Below, piece by piece: positions 15,923-24,571 of a DNA stretch of 64,000 bases. A program made the position numbers and the translations under genes. The number at the start of each line of letters is the position of its first letter. Within the stretch, counting starts at the first letter, position 1. The notes below the pieces were generated by a model. It searched no databases. It was not told where the DNA came from and saw only the letters and a list, made by a program, of their open reading frames with translations. The DNA comes from Cyclobacteriaceae bacterium (GTDB lineage: Bacteria > Bacteroidota > Bacteroidia > Cytophagales > Cyclobacteriaceae), in contig JAEUUG010000004.1 of assembly GCA_016787565.1 (NCBI GenBank), positions 62,001 through 126,000 of the forward strand, in the 5' to 3' direction.

Positions 15923-17917
15923 ATGAATTTTTTGTATCCGAGTTTTCTCTGGGCCCTAACGGCACTTTCCATACCGATACTGATCCATCTTTTTAATTTC
16001 CGCAGAACCACCCGCGTGTATTTTTCAAGCACCCGGTTCTTGAAGCATGTTAAGGAAGTAACAACGGCCAAGCGTAAACTAAAGCATTACCTCATTCTGG
16101 CTGCGCGGTTATTGTTTTTGACTTTCCTTGTACTAGCCTTCGCCCAGCCCATCATTCCGGCCAGCGAGCAACTGGGCGATAACCGGAGTCTCGTATTCTA
16201 CATCGACAATTCACAAAGCATGTCGGCACAGCTTGACGATAATACACGCGCGTTGGATGCCTCCATCGGCTTCGCGCGTAACATCATCGAGCTCTTCCCG
16301 CCTGATACACGCTATAAAATCATCACCAACGATTTTGCCCCTTTTTCAAATGTCTATAAAGCAAAAGCTGAGGCGCTGGATGTGCTAACCCAAATCAGGT
16401 TATCGCCCGTAAGCCGATCTGTTCTGGATGTAAAAGAACGGATTGATCAGGATAGTGAAAAACGATCGAAGGAAGTTTTCTGGATATCGGATTTCCAGAA
16501 ATCTACTGTTGGACCTTTTCCTACAGCATGGGATAGCACTTCGCGCTGGCACCTGGTGCCTATGAAATTGAGTGAATCACCCAATATTTTTATTGACTCT
16601 GCCTACCTGGAAAATCCTTTTGCTGCCAGTGGCGAACGCAATGTGCTTCACATCCGGGTGCGGAACGATGGCGATCGCGATGTAGCGCAACTTAGCCTGA
16701 AGCTTATGATCAACAACATACAAGCTGCTACTACCTCCATTAGTGTTCCGCAATCCGGTGTTCGTGAAACAGGTTTTGATCTTACCACCGGCCTTACCGG
16801 TTTGCGGGAGGCTAAAGTTTCTTTCAATGATTTTCCTGTCAGTTTTGACAACGAGTTTTACATTGCTTTAAACTTCACAGAAAAGATTCGTGTAGTCGAG
16901 ATTCGCAATTCTACCACAGCCACTCCCATAGAACGTGTCTTTGGAAACACACGGATTTTTGATTTCAGCGGTTATCCGGTAAATAATTTTAATTATAGCC
17001 TGCTGAAGCAGGCCGATCTGGTTGTGGTGAACGGCCTCACTCGTATTGATGCATCTCTTCAGGCCACCTTGCGCGAGTACATCAGCCAGTTTGGAACCAT
17101 CTTCATTATTCCGGCTGCCGACCCCGATGTAGTGTCTTATCAAAATCTGATTGGTCGGCCTGTAAAGGTAAATCCCGGTAAGGTCATGGAGGCATTAGAC
17201 CGGCCCGATTTTAATAATCCATTCTTTGAAAATGTGTTTGAAGAGAAGTCGGTTTCCCTGGCCATGCCCAAAGCAACCGCTGTATTGGACTGGGGTGACG
17301 ACCGCACAGCCATTTTAAGGTTCGGGAATAACAAACCCTTTTTATCACGTCTGGATCAGGGTGGTAAGTTGTATGTGTTGGCTAGTCCGCTTGAGGCCGT
17401 GCACACCGACTTCTTTAACAATGCTCTTTTTGTTCCGGTGATGTATCGCTTGGCCGCTAGCAGTAAGAAGAATGAAAACCGGTTGTATTATACCCTGAAA
17501 GAAAATTTTATCACCCTGCGGTTAGATAGTCTGCGCGGAGAGGAGCCCCTCCGCCTGGCAGGTCAGCAGGAAATAACTCCAGCGCAGCGCAGAATGCAAA
17601 ACCAGGTGATGCTGGATATCCCCAAGTTTTCTTTAACGCAGGGATTTTACCACGTGTTGTATAAGCGTGACACGGTTGGCTTGGTAGCCTTTAATCTGGA
17701 TAAAGCAGAATCATTGCTGGAACAGTATGCTGGTGTTGAACTCAGTAAACAAGTAGGTGAAAAGACGAACATCAGTATTTTTGAATCCGGTTCGCCCGAT
17801 ACTTTCAGCAACGAAATAAAAGCCAGATATTTGGGTAAGCCGCTGTGGAAGTATGCGCTCATGCTGGCGCTCATCTTCCTCCTGACCGAGGCTTTGCTGA
17901 TACGTTTTCTTAAATAA
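15923..17917 (+). CDS. BatA-domain VWA membrane protein
   Basis: The protein is about 664 residues from the ATG at 15923 (a frame 48 bases longer lacks the family N-terminus). It begins with the BatA N-terminal signature MNFLYPSFLWALTALSIPIL, then HLFNFRR, with a first TM at 5-25 and a second at about 57-76 (LAARLLFLTFLVLAFAQPII). A periplasmic von Willebrand A-like domain with a MIDAS DNSQS follows (near 97-105), then beta-rich domains and a final TM (about 642-660). BatA-type proteins belong to Bacteroides aerotolerance operons, but no BatB-E genes or MoxR ATPase are adjacent. It heads an operon with a dihydroorotase-like gene six bases later. The role is probably in envelope or protein-complex assembly. 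Confidence 0.85.
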   Translation: MNFLYPSFLWALTALSIPILIHLFNFRRTTRVYFSSTRFLKHVKEVTTAKRKLKHYLILAARLLFLTFLVLAFAQPIIPASEQLGDNRSLVFYIDNSQSMSAQLDDNTRALDASIGFARNIIELFPPDTRYKIITNDFAPFSNVYKAKAEALDVLTQIRLSPVSRSVLDVKERIDQDSEKRSKEVFWISDFQKSTVGPFPTAWDSTSRWHLVPMKLSESPNIFIDSAYLENPFAASGERNVLHIRVRNDGDRDVAQLSLKLMINNIQAATTSISVPQSGVRETGFDLTTGLTGLREAKVSFNDFPVSFDNEFYIALNFTEKIRVVEIRNSTTATPIERVFGNTRIFDFSGYPVNNFNYSLLKQADLVVVNGLTRIDASLQATLREYISQFGTIFIIPAADPDVVSYQNLIGRPVKVNPGKVMEALDRPDFNNPFFENVFEEKSVSLAMPKATAVLDWGDDRTAILRFGNNKPFLSRLDQGGKLYVLASPLEAVHTDFFNNALFVPVMYRLAASSKKNENRLYYTLKENFITLRLDSLRGEEPLRLAGQQEITPAQRRMQNQVMLDIPKFSLTQGFYHVLYKRDTVGLVAFNLDKAESLLEQYAGVELSKQVGEKTNISIFESGSPDTFSNEIKARYLGKPLWKYALMLALIFLLTEALLIRFLK

Positions 17918-17923
17918 TTATTG

Positions 17924-19192
17924 ATGAAGATCCTGATCCAAGCTCCCGAAATCATTGACATCCAGTCCCCTTTTCATCAGCAACAAAAAAATGTACTCAT
18001 CAATAACGGCAAGATCGCAGAGATCGGAGATAAGAACTACAGTGCCGACCGCGTGATCAAAGCCGAAGGCATGAAACTGTCTATAGGCTGGTTTGACCTC
18101 GGCACCTTTATTGGCGACCCAGGTCTTGAACATAAAGAGGACCTGGAGTCGGCTACCAAAACGGCTGCCGCAGGAGGGTTCACTGAAATTGCTGTCTTGC
18201 CCAATACTGCTCCTTCGGTGCAATCCAAAAACGAAATCAGTTACATCACACAAAACAATAGCACCCGGCTGGTTCAGGTTCATGCACTAGCTTCGGTAAC
18301 CCGGAATAATAAAGGTGAAGAACTCACCGAAATGATAGACTTGCATGAAGCTGGAGCAATTGGTTTTACCGATGGCCTTAAAACCATCTGGCACACCGAT
18401 ATTTTTCTGAAAGCTTTGCAGTACTTGCAAAAGTTTGACGGGGTACTTATTGATCACCCGGAAGACTACTGGCTGAATCTTTTTGGCCATATGCACGAAG
18501 GTATTAACAGTACACGGCTTGGCCTGAAAGGCATGCCACGCATTGCGGAAGAAATTATGGTTGGCAAAAATTTAGAATTGCTGGCCTATGCCGGAGGTAA
18601 GTTGCACTTCTCACGGATTTCATCCGGAAAATCACTTGACATGATCAAGGCTGCAAAAAAGAAACTTAACGTCAGTTGCGATATCACCGCGTACCAGGCC
18701 TTACTCGATGATAGTGTATTGTTTGACTTTGATACGAATTATAAAGTTAGTCCACCGTTGCGCGAGAAGAGCGACATAGAAGCCCTCCTGAAAGGGTTAA
18801 AAGACGGAACAATTGATGTGATTTGTTCAGGTCATACCCCGCACGATGCCGAGAGCAAAGACCTCGAATTTGATTTGGCTGAATTTGGTATGATCAATCT
18901 TCAAACTTTTGGTTCAAACCTGGTTGCCCTTTCACAAGCTGTTGCCTGGGATGTATTGCTGGAAAAAGTTACGCAGGCTCCGCGCAGGTTGTTGAACCTG
19001 GAAATTCCAAAAATTGGTGTTGATGAAAAAGCTAACCTGACTCTTTTTGATCCGGCCCGTACCTGGAAACTGGATGAGCGAACCAATTTTTCAAAATCGA
19101 AAAACTCTCCCTGGTTTGGAAAAGAAGTCACCGGCAAGGCCGTGGCTGTTTTCAACAATTCAAAGCAGTGGATCGACTCCGATATAAAGTAG
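17924..19192 (+). CDS. Catalytically dead dihydroorotase-like protein
   Basis: The protein is about 422 residues from the ATG at 17924. The overall sequence follows bacterial dihydroorotases: GGFTEIAVLPNTAPS, DHPED, LKGMPRIAEE, KVSPPLR, and a C-terminal ANLTLFDP beta-sandwich. The catalytic signature DxHxHxRxPG is degenerate: DLGTFIGDPG (residues 58-67) has Gly, Phe and Gly in place of the two metal-binding His and the substrate Arg. The catalytic Asp of the usual TDHAPH is Gly (CSGHTPH). It should therefore bind neither zinc nor dihydroorotate normally. Such pseudo-DHOases act elsewhere as structural partners of aspartate transcarbamoylase. Its operon here holds envelope genes instead, so the role is unknown. 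Confidence 0.85.
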   Translation: MKILIQAPEIIDIQSPFHQQQKNVLINNGKIAEIGDKNYSADRVIKAEGMKLSIGWFDLGTFIGDPGLEHKEDLESATKTAAAGGFTEIAVLPNTAPSVQSKNEISYITQNNSTRLVQVHALASVTRNNKGEELTEMIDLHEAGAIGFTDGLKTIWHTDIFLKALQYLQKFDGVLIDHPEDYWLNLFGHMHEGINSTRLGLKGMPRIAEEIMVGKNLELLAYAGGKLHFSRISSGKSLDMIKAAKKKLNVSCDITAYQALLDDSVLFDFDTNYKVSPPLREKSDIEALLKGLKDGTIDVICSGHTPHDAESKDLEFDLAEFGMINLQTFGSNLVALSQAVAWDVLLEKVTQAPRRLLNLEIPKIGVDEKANLTLFDPARTWKLDERTNFSKSKNSPWFGKEVTGKAVAVFNNSKQWIDSDIK

Positions 19193-19193
19193 T

Positions 19194-19724
19194 ATGAAGC
19201 GTATTCATCCACTGGCCAGAATTGCGTTGCGCAACGGACTCGTTGCCGGCTTGCTCGCCATTTCTATGATGCTGTTCTTGTACTATAAAGGTGATGGCCA
19301 TCCACTTCTCATCAATCCATTTATGGATTTCAGGATTGTGCTCTTTGGTATTTTTATTTTCTTCACATTGAAGGAGTTTCGCGATCAGCACAACGGAGGC
19401 ATCCTGTATTTCTGGCAAGGTATGGTTGGCAGCTATGCATTTGTAGCTGCTTTTGGTTTACTCTGTGCGTTGTTCATCCTGATTTTTGGCTATCTTCATG
19501 AGTCCTTTATTTCGGATTATATTCAGGAATCTGTGGCGCAGCTTAAAAGCATGCCGGAGTTTGTGGAGAAAATAGGCAAAGAAGATTTTGAGCGTAATTT
19601 TGAGAAAGCAACCTCGACTAACGGCTATAGACTGGCAATATGGTATTTTGGATGGAGTCTCATCATGACTTTATTTATCAGTACCATCATTTCAGTTGTA
19701 TTAAGAAGACAACCTAAAATTTAA
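19194..19724 (+). CDS. DUF4199 membrane protein (first copy)
   Basis: This is a 176-residue integral membrane protein with four predicted helices (about 13-30, 43-60, 78-104 and 149-170) and a charged loop with KSMPEFVEKIGKEDFERNFE between helices three and four. This is the DUF4199 layout, known only from Bacteroidota. It starts one base after the preceding stop and is followed by a second family member at five bases. The two may form a heteromer. Function is unknown. Confidence 0.75.
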   Translation: MKRIHPLARIALRNGLVAGLLAISMMLFLYYKGDGHPLLINPFMDFRIVLFGIFIFFTLKEFRDQHNGGILYFWQGMVGSYAFVAAFGLLCALFILIFGYLHESFISDYIQESVAQLKSMPEFVEKIGKEDFERNFEKATSTNGYRLAIWYFGWSLIMTLFISTIISVVLRRQPKI

Positions 19725-19729
19725 AAATC

Positions 19730-20290
19730 ATGGAAGACAACTCTACAACAACGCAAGGGCAAGGCCTTTTTCAACATGCGATTCGCTTTGGTGCGATTCT
19801 CGGTGGTATTGGTATTTTGATTACTGTTCTACTGTATGTAGCGGACTTTACCTTACTGGCTGATTGGAAATTCGGAATAGGAATGCTCCTGCTTTACTTG
19901 GGCCTTGTTATTTATGCGGGCATTAATTATCGTAACCAAATCGGGGGTTACCTGGCGTATGGAAAAGCATTTCAACATGGCTACGTTACCCTGGTGGTTG
20001 GCGGTTTAGTAGGAACCATATTTGGTATACTGCTGTACACCGTGATTGATCCGGATTTGCCACAAGCCTTGGCCGATGTTACAGTTGAAAAAACTGGAGA
20101 AATGATGAAGAAGTTCGGAGCGCCAGAAGATCAAATTGAAGAGCAACTGGATAAAATGCGGGTAGATTTGCCCAAGCAATTCAGTGCCCTCGGATCAATA
20201 AAGCAATTTGGCTGGGGATTAATTATCAATGCGGTTATCAGTGCTATCACTTCGCTGTTTGTAAGAAAGAACCAGCCTGAGATAATGTAA
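19730..20290 (+). CDS. DUF4199 membrane protein (second copy)
   Basis: The 186-residue protein has a polar N-terminus, four predicted helices (about 17-37, 43-62, 82-104 and 160-178) and the loop APEDQIEEQLDKMRVDLPKQ in the DUF4199 position. GFxAYGKAF-like wording (YLAYGKAFQHGYVTLVVGGL) is family-typical. It lies two bases before the DPM1-like glycosyltransferase, and the close coupling suggests it works in the same membrane complex. Identity to its neighbour looks low, so the duplication is old. Confidence 0.75.
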   Translation: MEDNSTTTQGQGLFQHAIRFGAILGGIGILITVLLYVADFTLLADWKFGIGMLLLYLGLVIYAGINYRNQIGGYLAYGKAFQHGYVTLVVGGLVGTIFGILLYTVIDPDLPQALADVTVEKTGEMMKKFGAPEDQIEEQLDKMRVDLPKQFSALGSIKQFGWGLIINAVISAITSLFVRKNQPEIM

Positions 20291-20292
20291 AA

Positions 20293-21285
20293 ATGAGTCT
20301 TGATATCTCTGTCATAGTACCTGCTAAAGACGAAGAAGAGTCCATTCCGGAGTTTTGTCAATGGATAAGCCGTGTGATGCAAACGCACGGCTTTTCCTAT
20401 GAAGTTATTTTTATTGATGACGGCAGCGAAGACAATACCTGGGCGGAAATTCAAAACGCCAGTAAAATTAACAGCGCTATCAAAGGCTTTCGCTTCAACC
20501 GAAATTTCGGAAAATCGGCAGCGTTGCAAACTGGTTTTCGGGCAGCGCAGGGTGATGTGGTCATTACCATGGATGCCGACTTACAGGATAGTCCGGATGA
20601 AATACCCGAACTCTATCGCATGATCCGGGAAGACGGTTACCACCTCGTTTCCGGGTGGAAGAAAAAACGTCACGATCCGATATCCAAAACATTACCCTCA
20701 AAATTTTTCAACGCGCTTACCCGGAAAATATCCGGTATCAAACTACACGACTTTAATTGTGGCCTTAAGGCCTACCAAAGCACAGTAGTAAAAAACATTG
20801 CTGTGTATGGTGAGATGCACCGCTACATCCCGGTAATTGCTAAGTGGGGCGGTTTTAAAAAAATTACCGAAAAAGTGGTGGAGCACCGCGAGCGCAAATA
20901 CGGTCATTCTAAATTTGGGCTGGGCCGGATGCGTGGTGTGCTGGATTTACTCTCTATCAGTTTCATGGGTAAATTCGGCAAAAAGCCGATGCACTTTTTC
21001 GGCTCATTGGGCACGTTATCTTTTTTCTTTGGCTTCATCTTTACAGCCAGTGTATTCTGGAACAAGATCGACTCACTCTTTATTTCAAAAGTTCCGATGA
21101 AGCGCGACATTGCCGACCAACCTTTATTTTTTCTTGCGCTTGTGGCACTGATTATTGGTGTTCAACTTTTTGTCACCGGATTTCTTGCTGAAATGATCGC
21201 CACACAATCGCACTCCAAACGCGATTACCTCGTGATCGATAAAGTAGGGTTCGACAAGAAAGCAGAAGTTGTGTTAAATGCATGA
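20293..21285 (+). CDS. DPM1/GtrB-like family 2 polyprenyl-phosphate glycosyltransferase
   Basis: The 330-residue protein has a GT-A domain at 1-225: VIVPAKDEEESIPEF, VIFIDDGSEDNTW, FNRNFGKSAALQTGF, the metal-binding DADLQD and the acceptor segment FNCGLKAYQ. Two C-terminal TM helices follow (about 233-255 and 272-295). This is the architecture of enzymes that move a sugar from UDP/GDP to undecaprenyl phosphate at the inner face of the membrane, providing lipid-linked sugars for periplasmic glycosylation. It overlaps the DUF4846 gene by four bases. The DUF4199 pair immediately upstream may be accessory or flippase-like, which is an inference. Confidence 0.88.
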   Translation: MSLDISVIVPAKDEEESIPEFCQWISRVMQTHGFSYEVIFIDDGSEDNTWAEIQNASKINSAIKGFRFNRNFGKSAALQTGFRAAQGDVVITMDADLQDSPDEIPELYRMIREDGYHLVSGWKKKRHDPISKTLPSKFFNALTRKISGIKLHDFNCGLKAYQSTVVKNIAVYGEMHRYIPVIAKWGGFKKITEKVVEHRERKYGHSKFGLGRMRGVLDLLSISFMGKFGKKPMHFFGSLGTLSFFFGFIFTASVFWNKIDSLFISKVPMKRDIADQPLFFLALVALIIGVQLFVTGFLAEMIATQSHSKRDYLVIDKVGFDKKAEVVLNA

Positions 21286-22136
21286 GCGGAAAGCTTTTTT
21301 TTACTGCTTTACTTATTGGTTTCGCCCTGCGCACAATTCCAGTGAGTAGTCAGGTTTCGGGCACACACCCATTGTATTCATGGAAATCGCAATATGATCC
21401 TGAAACGATTTTGGTGAACCGAATTCCCGTTCCATCAGGATTTCAACGAAAACCTCCAGCTCAAAATTCTTTCGCATACTGGCTGAACAATATTCCGCTC
21501 AAAAAAGGAAATCCAGATATTTTACTTTACAACGGTCAAAAGAAAAATAACCAGCGCGCTCAGCATGCCGTGCTGGATATTGATGTAGGCAATAAAGATT
21601 TACAGCAATGTGCCGATGCGGTGATTCGCCTGCGCGCTGAATATTTATTTGCCACGCACCAGTACGATAAAATTAAATTCGCCTTTACAAACGGGTTTCT
21701 ATGCGATTACCAAAAATGGGCACAAGGTTTTCGTCCGAAAATAGAAGGTAACGTAGTGTCGTGGGTCAAATCAGCTCAGCCGGATACAGGGTATGCTTCC
21801 TTCCGGAAATACCTTAATACTGTGTTTATGTATAGTGGTACCCAGTCGCTCAGTCAGGAGTTACGAAAGAAAAATGTAGCAGATATTTCCCCCGGAGATG
21901 TTTTCATTCAAGGCGGGTTTCCGGGGCATGCTGTTATTGTGATGGATGTTGCCGTTCACCCTACGCGCAATGAAAAGCTATTTTTATTGGCCCAGAGTTA
22001 TATGCCGGCTCAGGACATTCATGTTCTTAAAAATCCATCCGATAGCCATCTTTCTCCGTGGTTTGCATCAATCCTTTCAGGAAATTTAGAAACACCGGAG
22101 TGGACGTTCGAGTGGAGTGATCTCAAGGGTTTTTGA
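21282..22136 (+). CDS. DUF4846 exported protein
   Basis: The 284-residue protein has a signal peptide (about 1-24, ALRTIPVSS). The DUF4846 features are an N-terminal SFAYWLNNIPLKKGN, DIDVGNKDLQQCADAVIRLR, FNGFLCDY-like FTNGFLCDYQKWAQG and GDVFIQGGFPGHAVIVMDVA. The last of these, with its histidine, resembles a cysteine/serine-hydrolase-like fold, but no catalytic set is established. Coupling to the glycosyltransferase by a four-base ATGA overlap implies a shared envelope task. Confidence 0.78.
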   Translation: MSGKLFFTALLIGFALRTIPVSSQVSGTHPLYSWKSQYDPETILVNRIPVPSGFQRKPPAQNSFAYWLNNIPLKKGNPDILLYNGQKKNNQRAQHAVLDIDVGNKDLQQCADAVIRLRAEYLFATHQYDKIKFAFTNGFLCDYQKWAQGFRPKIEGNVVSWVKSAQPDTGYASFRKYLNTVFMYSGTQSLSQELRKKNVADISPGDVFIQGGFPGHAVIVMDVAVHPTRNEKLFLLAQSYMPAQDIHVLKNPSDSHLSPWFASILSGNLETPEWTFEWSDLKGF

Positions 22137-22189
22137 TTTCTATTTTTCAGGCGTTACTTTCCAACGTGGAGTAGTTATTTTGCAGCATT

Positions 22190-23161
22190 ATGCATTCACC
22201 GAAGTATTCTGTTATTGTTCCAGTCTTCAATCGGCCACAGGAGGTTGATGAGTTGCTGTTGAGTTTAACGCAGCAAACGTTTCGGAATTTCGAAGTGATT
22301 GTGGTGGAAGATGGTTCAACTGTACGCTGCGATTCGGTAGTGGACTGTTACCGGGATCAACTTTCCATTCAGTATTATTTCAAACCTAACTCCGGTCCAG
22401 GTCCAAGCCGTAATGCAGGTTTTGCGCTGGCGAAAGGGGAATACCTGGTTGTTTTTGATTCAGACTGCATTTTACCACCAACTTATTTTGAGGTAGTAGA
22501 AAAGGGTCTGGCTGAAAATAGTTTCGATGCCTGGGGTGGTCCCGATAAGGCACACGAAAATTTTACACCGGTGCAACGGGCTATGGGCTACACCATGTCA
22601 TCCTTGCTCACAACAGGCGGTATCCGCGGAGGTAAAAAACATGTGGGTTGGTTTCAACCCCGAAGTTTTAATATGGGCATCTCCCGAAAAGTTTTTGAGG
22701 CAACTCAAGGCTTTGCGTTTGATCGGTTTGCGGAAGACATTGAATTCAGCATCCGTATGAAGAAGGCCGGCTTTCATGTGGGCCTCATCGCTGATGCTTT
22801 TGTTTTCCACAAACGCAGAACAACACTCCGTCAATTCTACCATCAGGTATTTAATTTTGGCAAAGGGCGCGCGCTGGTGGGCCGTGTCCATCCGGAGGAA
22901 GTGAAAATTACCCATTGGTTCCCGACTATATTCACCGTGGGAATGGTGTTTATTATTGTTGTATTGCCGCTGTTGGGCAAAGAGTTGTTCTCGTTGGGTG
23001 CATCTGCCTATATTCTTTATTTCATTGCTATTGGATTTCATTCACTGTATATAAACAGGAATATACAGGTTGCCCTGCTTTCCGTTCCATCAGCTTTTCT
23101 GCAGCTCTGTGGGTATGGTATCGGATTCCTTCAAGAATCACTGAAAAAGCACAACCCGTAA
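22190..23161 (+). CDS. Family 2 glycosyltransferase with C-terminal membrane helices
   Basis: The 323-residue protein has a GT-A fold: YSVIVPVFNRPQEVDELLLS, FEVIVVEDGS, SGPGPSRNAGFALAKGEY, the DxD-like DSDC, and RFAEDIEFSIRMKKAG, which carries the catalytic ED. Three TM helices follow residue 240 (about 243-262, 268-287 and 293-312). It lies 53 bases after the DUF4846 gene on the same strand, so cotranscription is possible. The acceptor is not predictable. Confidence 0.87.
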   Translation: MHSPKYSVIVPVFNRPQEVDELLLSLTQQTFRNFEVIVVEDGSTVRCDSVVDCYRDQLSIQYYFKPNSGPGPSRNAGFALAKGEYLVVFDSDCILPPTYFEVVEKGLAENSFDAWGGPDKAHENFTPVQRAMGYTMSSLLTTGGIRGGKKHVGWFQPRSFNMGISRKVFEATQGFAFDRFAEDIEFSIRMKKAGFHVGLIADAFVFHKRRTTLRQFYHQVFNFGKGRALVGRVHPEEVKITHWFPTIFTVGMVFIIVVLPLLGKELFSLGASAYILYFIAIGFHSLYINRNIQVALLSVPSAFLQLCGYGIGFLQESLKKHNP

Positions 23162-23249
23162 TTTGGTTTTCGTAGAGGCAAAATCTACGAATTAGTGGTT
23201 TTTTTGTTTTTTTTGGATAATATTGATGGAAAACCAAGCCCATCCTTAC

Positions 23250-24464
23250 ATGAAGAATTCTCTACGATCCTTTCTTCTCCTTGCTGTTAGCAGCATTTCA
23301 ACGATTTGTTTCTCACAAAATACTCGCGAATTGGCTCCCGGATACTATGTGGTAGTGGGTGCTTACGCCAAATCACGCGAAAATATTGCACAGAATTATG
23401 TGGAAACCCTCGTTCGAAAAGGATTAACAGCCGATTATGGATTTAACCCAAGTCGTAACCTCTACTTCGTTTACCTGAAGTACTTCACCACGCTGAGCGA
23501 ATCACTGCGGGACATGAAAGAGACGCGTAAGACTCCTGAGTTTTCAGCGGCATGGGTTCGTGTTGTTCCAGGCGATATTGGCAAGGCCAATTCAATTGTT
23601 CAAGTGCCAGTTGTGGAGGTAAAGGCAGAGCCCGAGAAAAAGGAAGTACCTAAGTCTGAAGTTGTTCGGCCTGTAGAGGAATCTGTAAAAAAGGATGAAA
23701 TTGAAGTTACCGACAATGAAGAGGTTAAACAGTATAATCCGGTTACACTTGGAAATACCGAAATATTTGTGAGTCTTTTTCAAGGCAGAAACAATCGAAT
23801 TGTAGATGGTGAGGTAAAAGTTATTGACACCGAGCGTGCTCGTTTGATGACTAAGATCAAAGGGAATGAGTATCTGAATATCCCAGATCCGAAGAGCAAG
23901 TCTGGTCAGGTTACGCTGATTGCTGAAGTATTTGGATACCGGAAAATTCAACAAGAAATTAATTATCCGCTGCCATTGAAAGACACCATCAAACCAAATA
24001 TTGATTATGTCGGCACCACGTTCGTCATCAACTTTGAAATGGTACGGTATCACAAAGGCGATATTGCTGTTCTGTACAATGTTTTCTTCTATAACGATGC
24101 AGCCATCATGTCGCCAGAATCACAATATGAGCTGAACAGTCTCTTGCAGATGCTACAGGAAAACCCGAATTACAAAATCATGCTGCATGGTCATTCCAAT
24201 GGCAATGCCCACGGAAAAATAATTTCAATGGGGCCGAGTAAAAATTTCTTTTCATTAACCGATGACGTGATCAATGGCTCAGGAACATCAAAAGAGTTAT
24301 CGCAACGTAGAGCGGAAGTAATAAAAGAATACCTGGTAACAAACGGTATTGATGCCAGCCGGATAAGCATAAAAGCCTGGGGTGGTAAGCGGCCCCTGTA
24401 CGATAAGCATAGTGTAAATGCCCGGCAAAACGTACGCGTGGAAGTAGAGATTTTGCAAGAATGA
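23250..24464 (+). CDS. SPOR-OmpA fusion envelope protein
   Basis: The protein is about 404 residues from the ATG at 23250, chosen because it begins a clean signal peptide (MKNSLRSFLLLAVSSISTIC); earlier TTG/ATG codons at 23223/23226 precede it. A SPOR-like repeat domain covers about 30-105 (YYVVVGAYAKSRENIAQNYV to AAWVRVVPG). A Lys/Glu/Val-rich linker (about 115-150), a beta domain and a C-terminal OmpA-like domain (about 275-404) follow. The OmpA domain is interrupted by a 30-residue loop (IISMGPSKNFFSLTDDVING) before LSQRRAEVIKEYL. SPOR domains bind denuded glycan strands and OmpA domains bind stem peptides, so it probably binds peptidoglycan twice. Confidence 0.85.
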   Translation: MKNSLRSFLLLAVSSISTICFSQNTRELAPGYYVVVGAYAKSRENIAQNYVETLVRKGLTADYGFNPSRNLYFVYLKYFTTLSESLRDMKETRKTPEFSAAWVRVVPGDIGKANSIVQVPVVEVKAEPEKKEVPKSEVVRPVEESVKKDEIEVTDNEEVKQYNPVTLGNTEIFVSLFQGRNNRIVDGEVKVIDTERARLMTKIKGNEYLNIPDPKSKSGQVTLIAEVFGYRKIQQEINYPLPLKDTIKPNIDYVGTTFVINFEMVRYHKGDIAVLYNVFFYNDAAIMSPESQYELNSLLQMLQENPNYKIMLHGHSNGNAHGKIISMGPSKNFFSLTDDVINGSGTSKELSQRRAEVIKEYLVTNGIDASRISIKAWGGKRPLYDKHSVNARQNVRVEVEILQE

Positions 24465-24528
24465 TGATTGGAAGACAGCTCAATAATAAAGTTTATAACA
24501 ACTCACGACTGGCGAATAAGTACTCCGC

Positions 24529-24553
24529 AAAACGGACCTTATCCGGTTTTTTT
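24529..24553 (+). terminator. Terminator after the SPOR-OmpA gene
   Basis: AAAACGGA and TCCGGTTTT pair (one bulged G) around CCTTA, and the T-run extends to 24553, ending 18 bases before the next start codon. Confidence 0.55.
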
Positions 24554-24571
24554 GAATAGCCTTTGTATCCT

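Noticed and set aside
19194..20290. Frameshifted single gene split in two
   Set aside because: Both DUF4199 proteins are complete with their own starts and four helices.
22598..23041. 147-residue minus-strand open frame
   Set aside because: Shadow of the glycosyltransferase gene at 22190.
23592..24053. 153-residue open frame on the minus strand
   Set aside because: It mirrors the SPOR-OmpA gene and has no family features.
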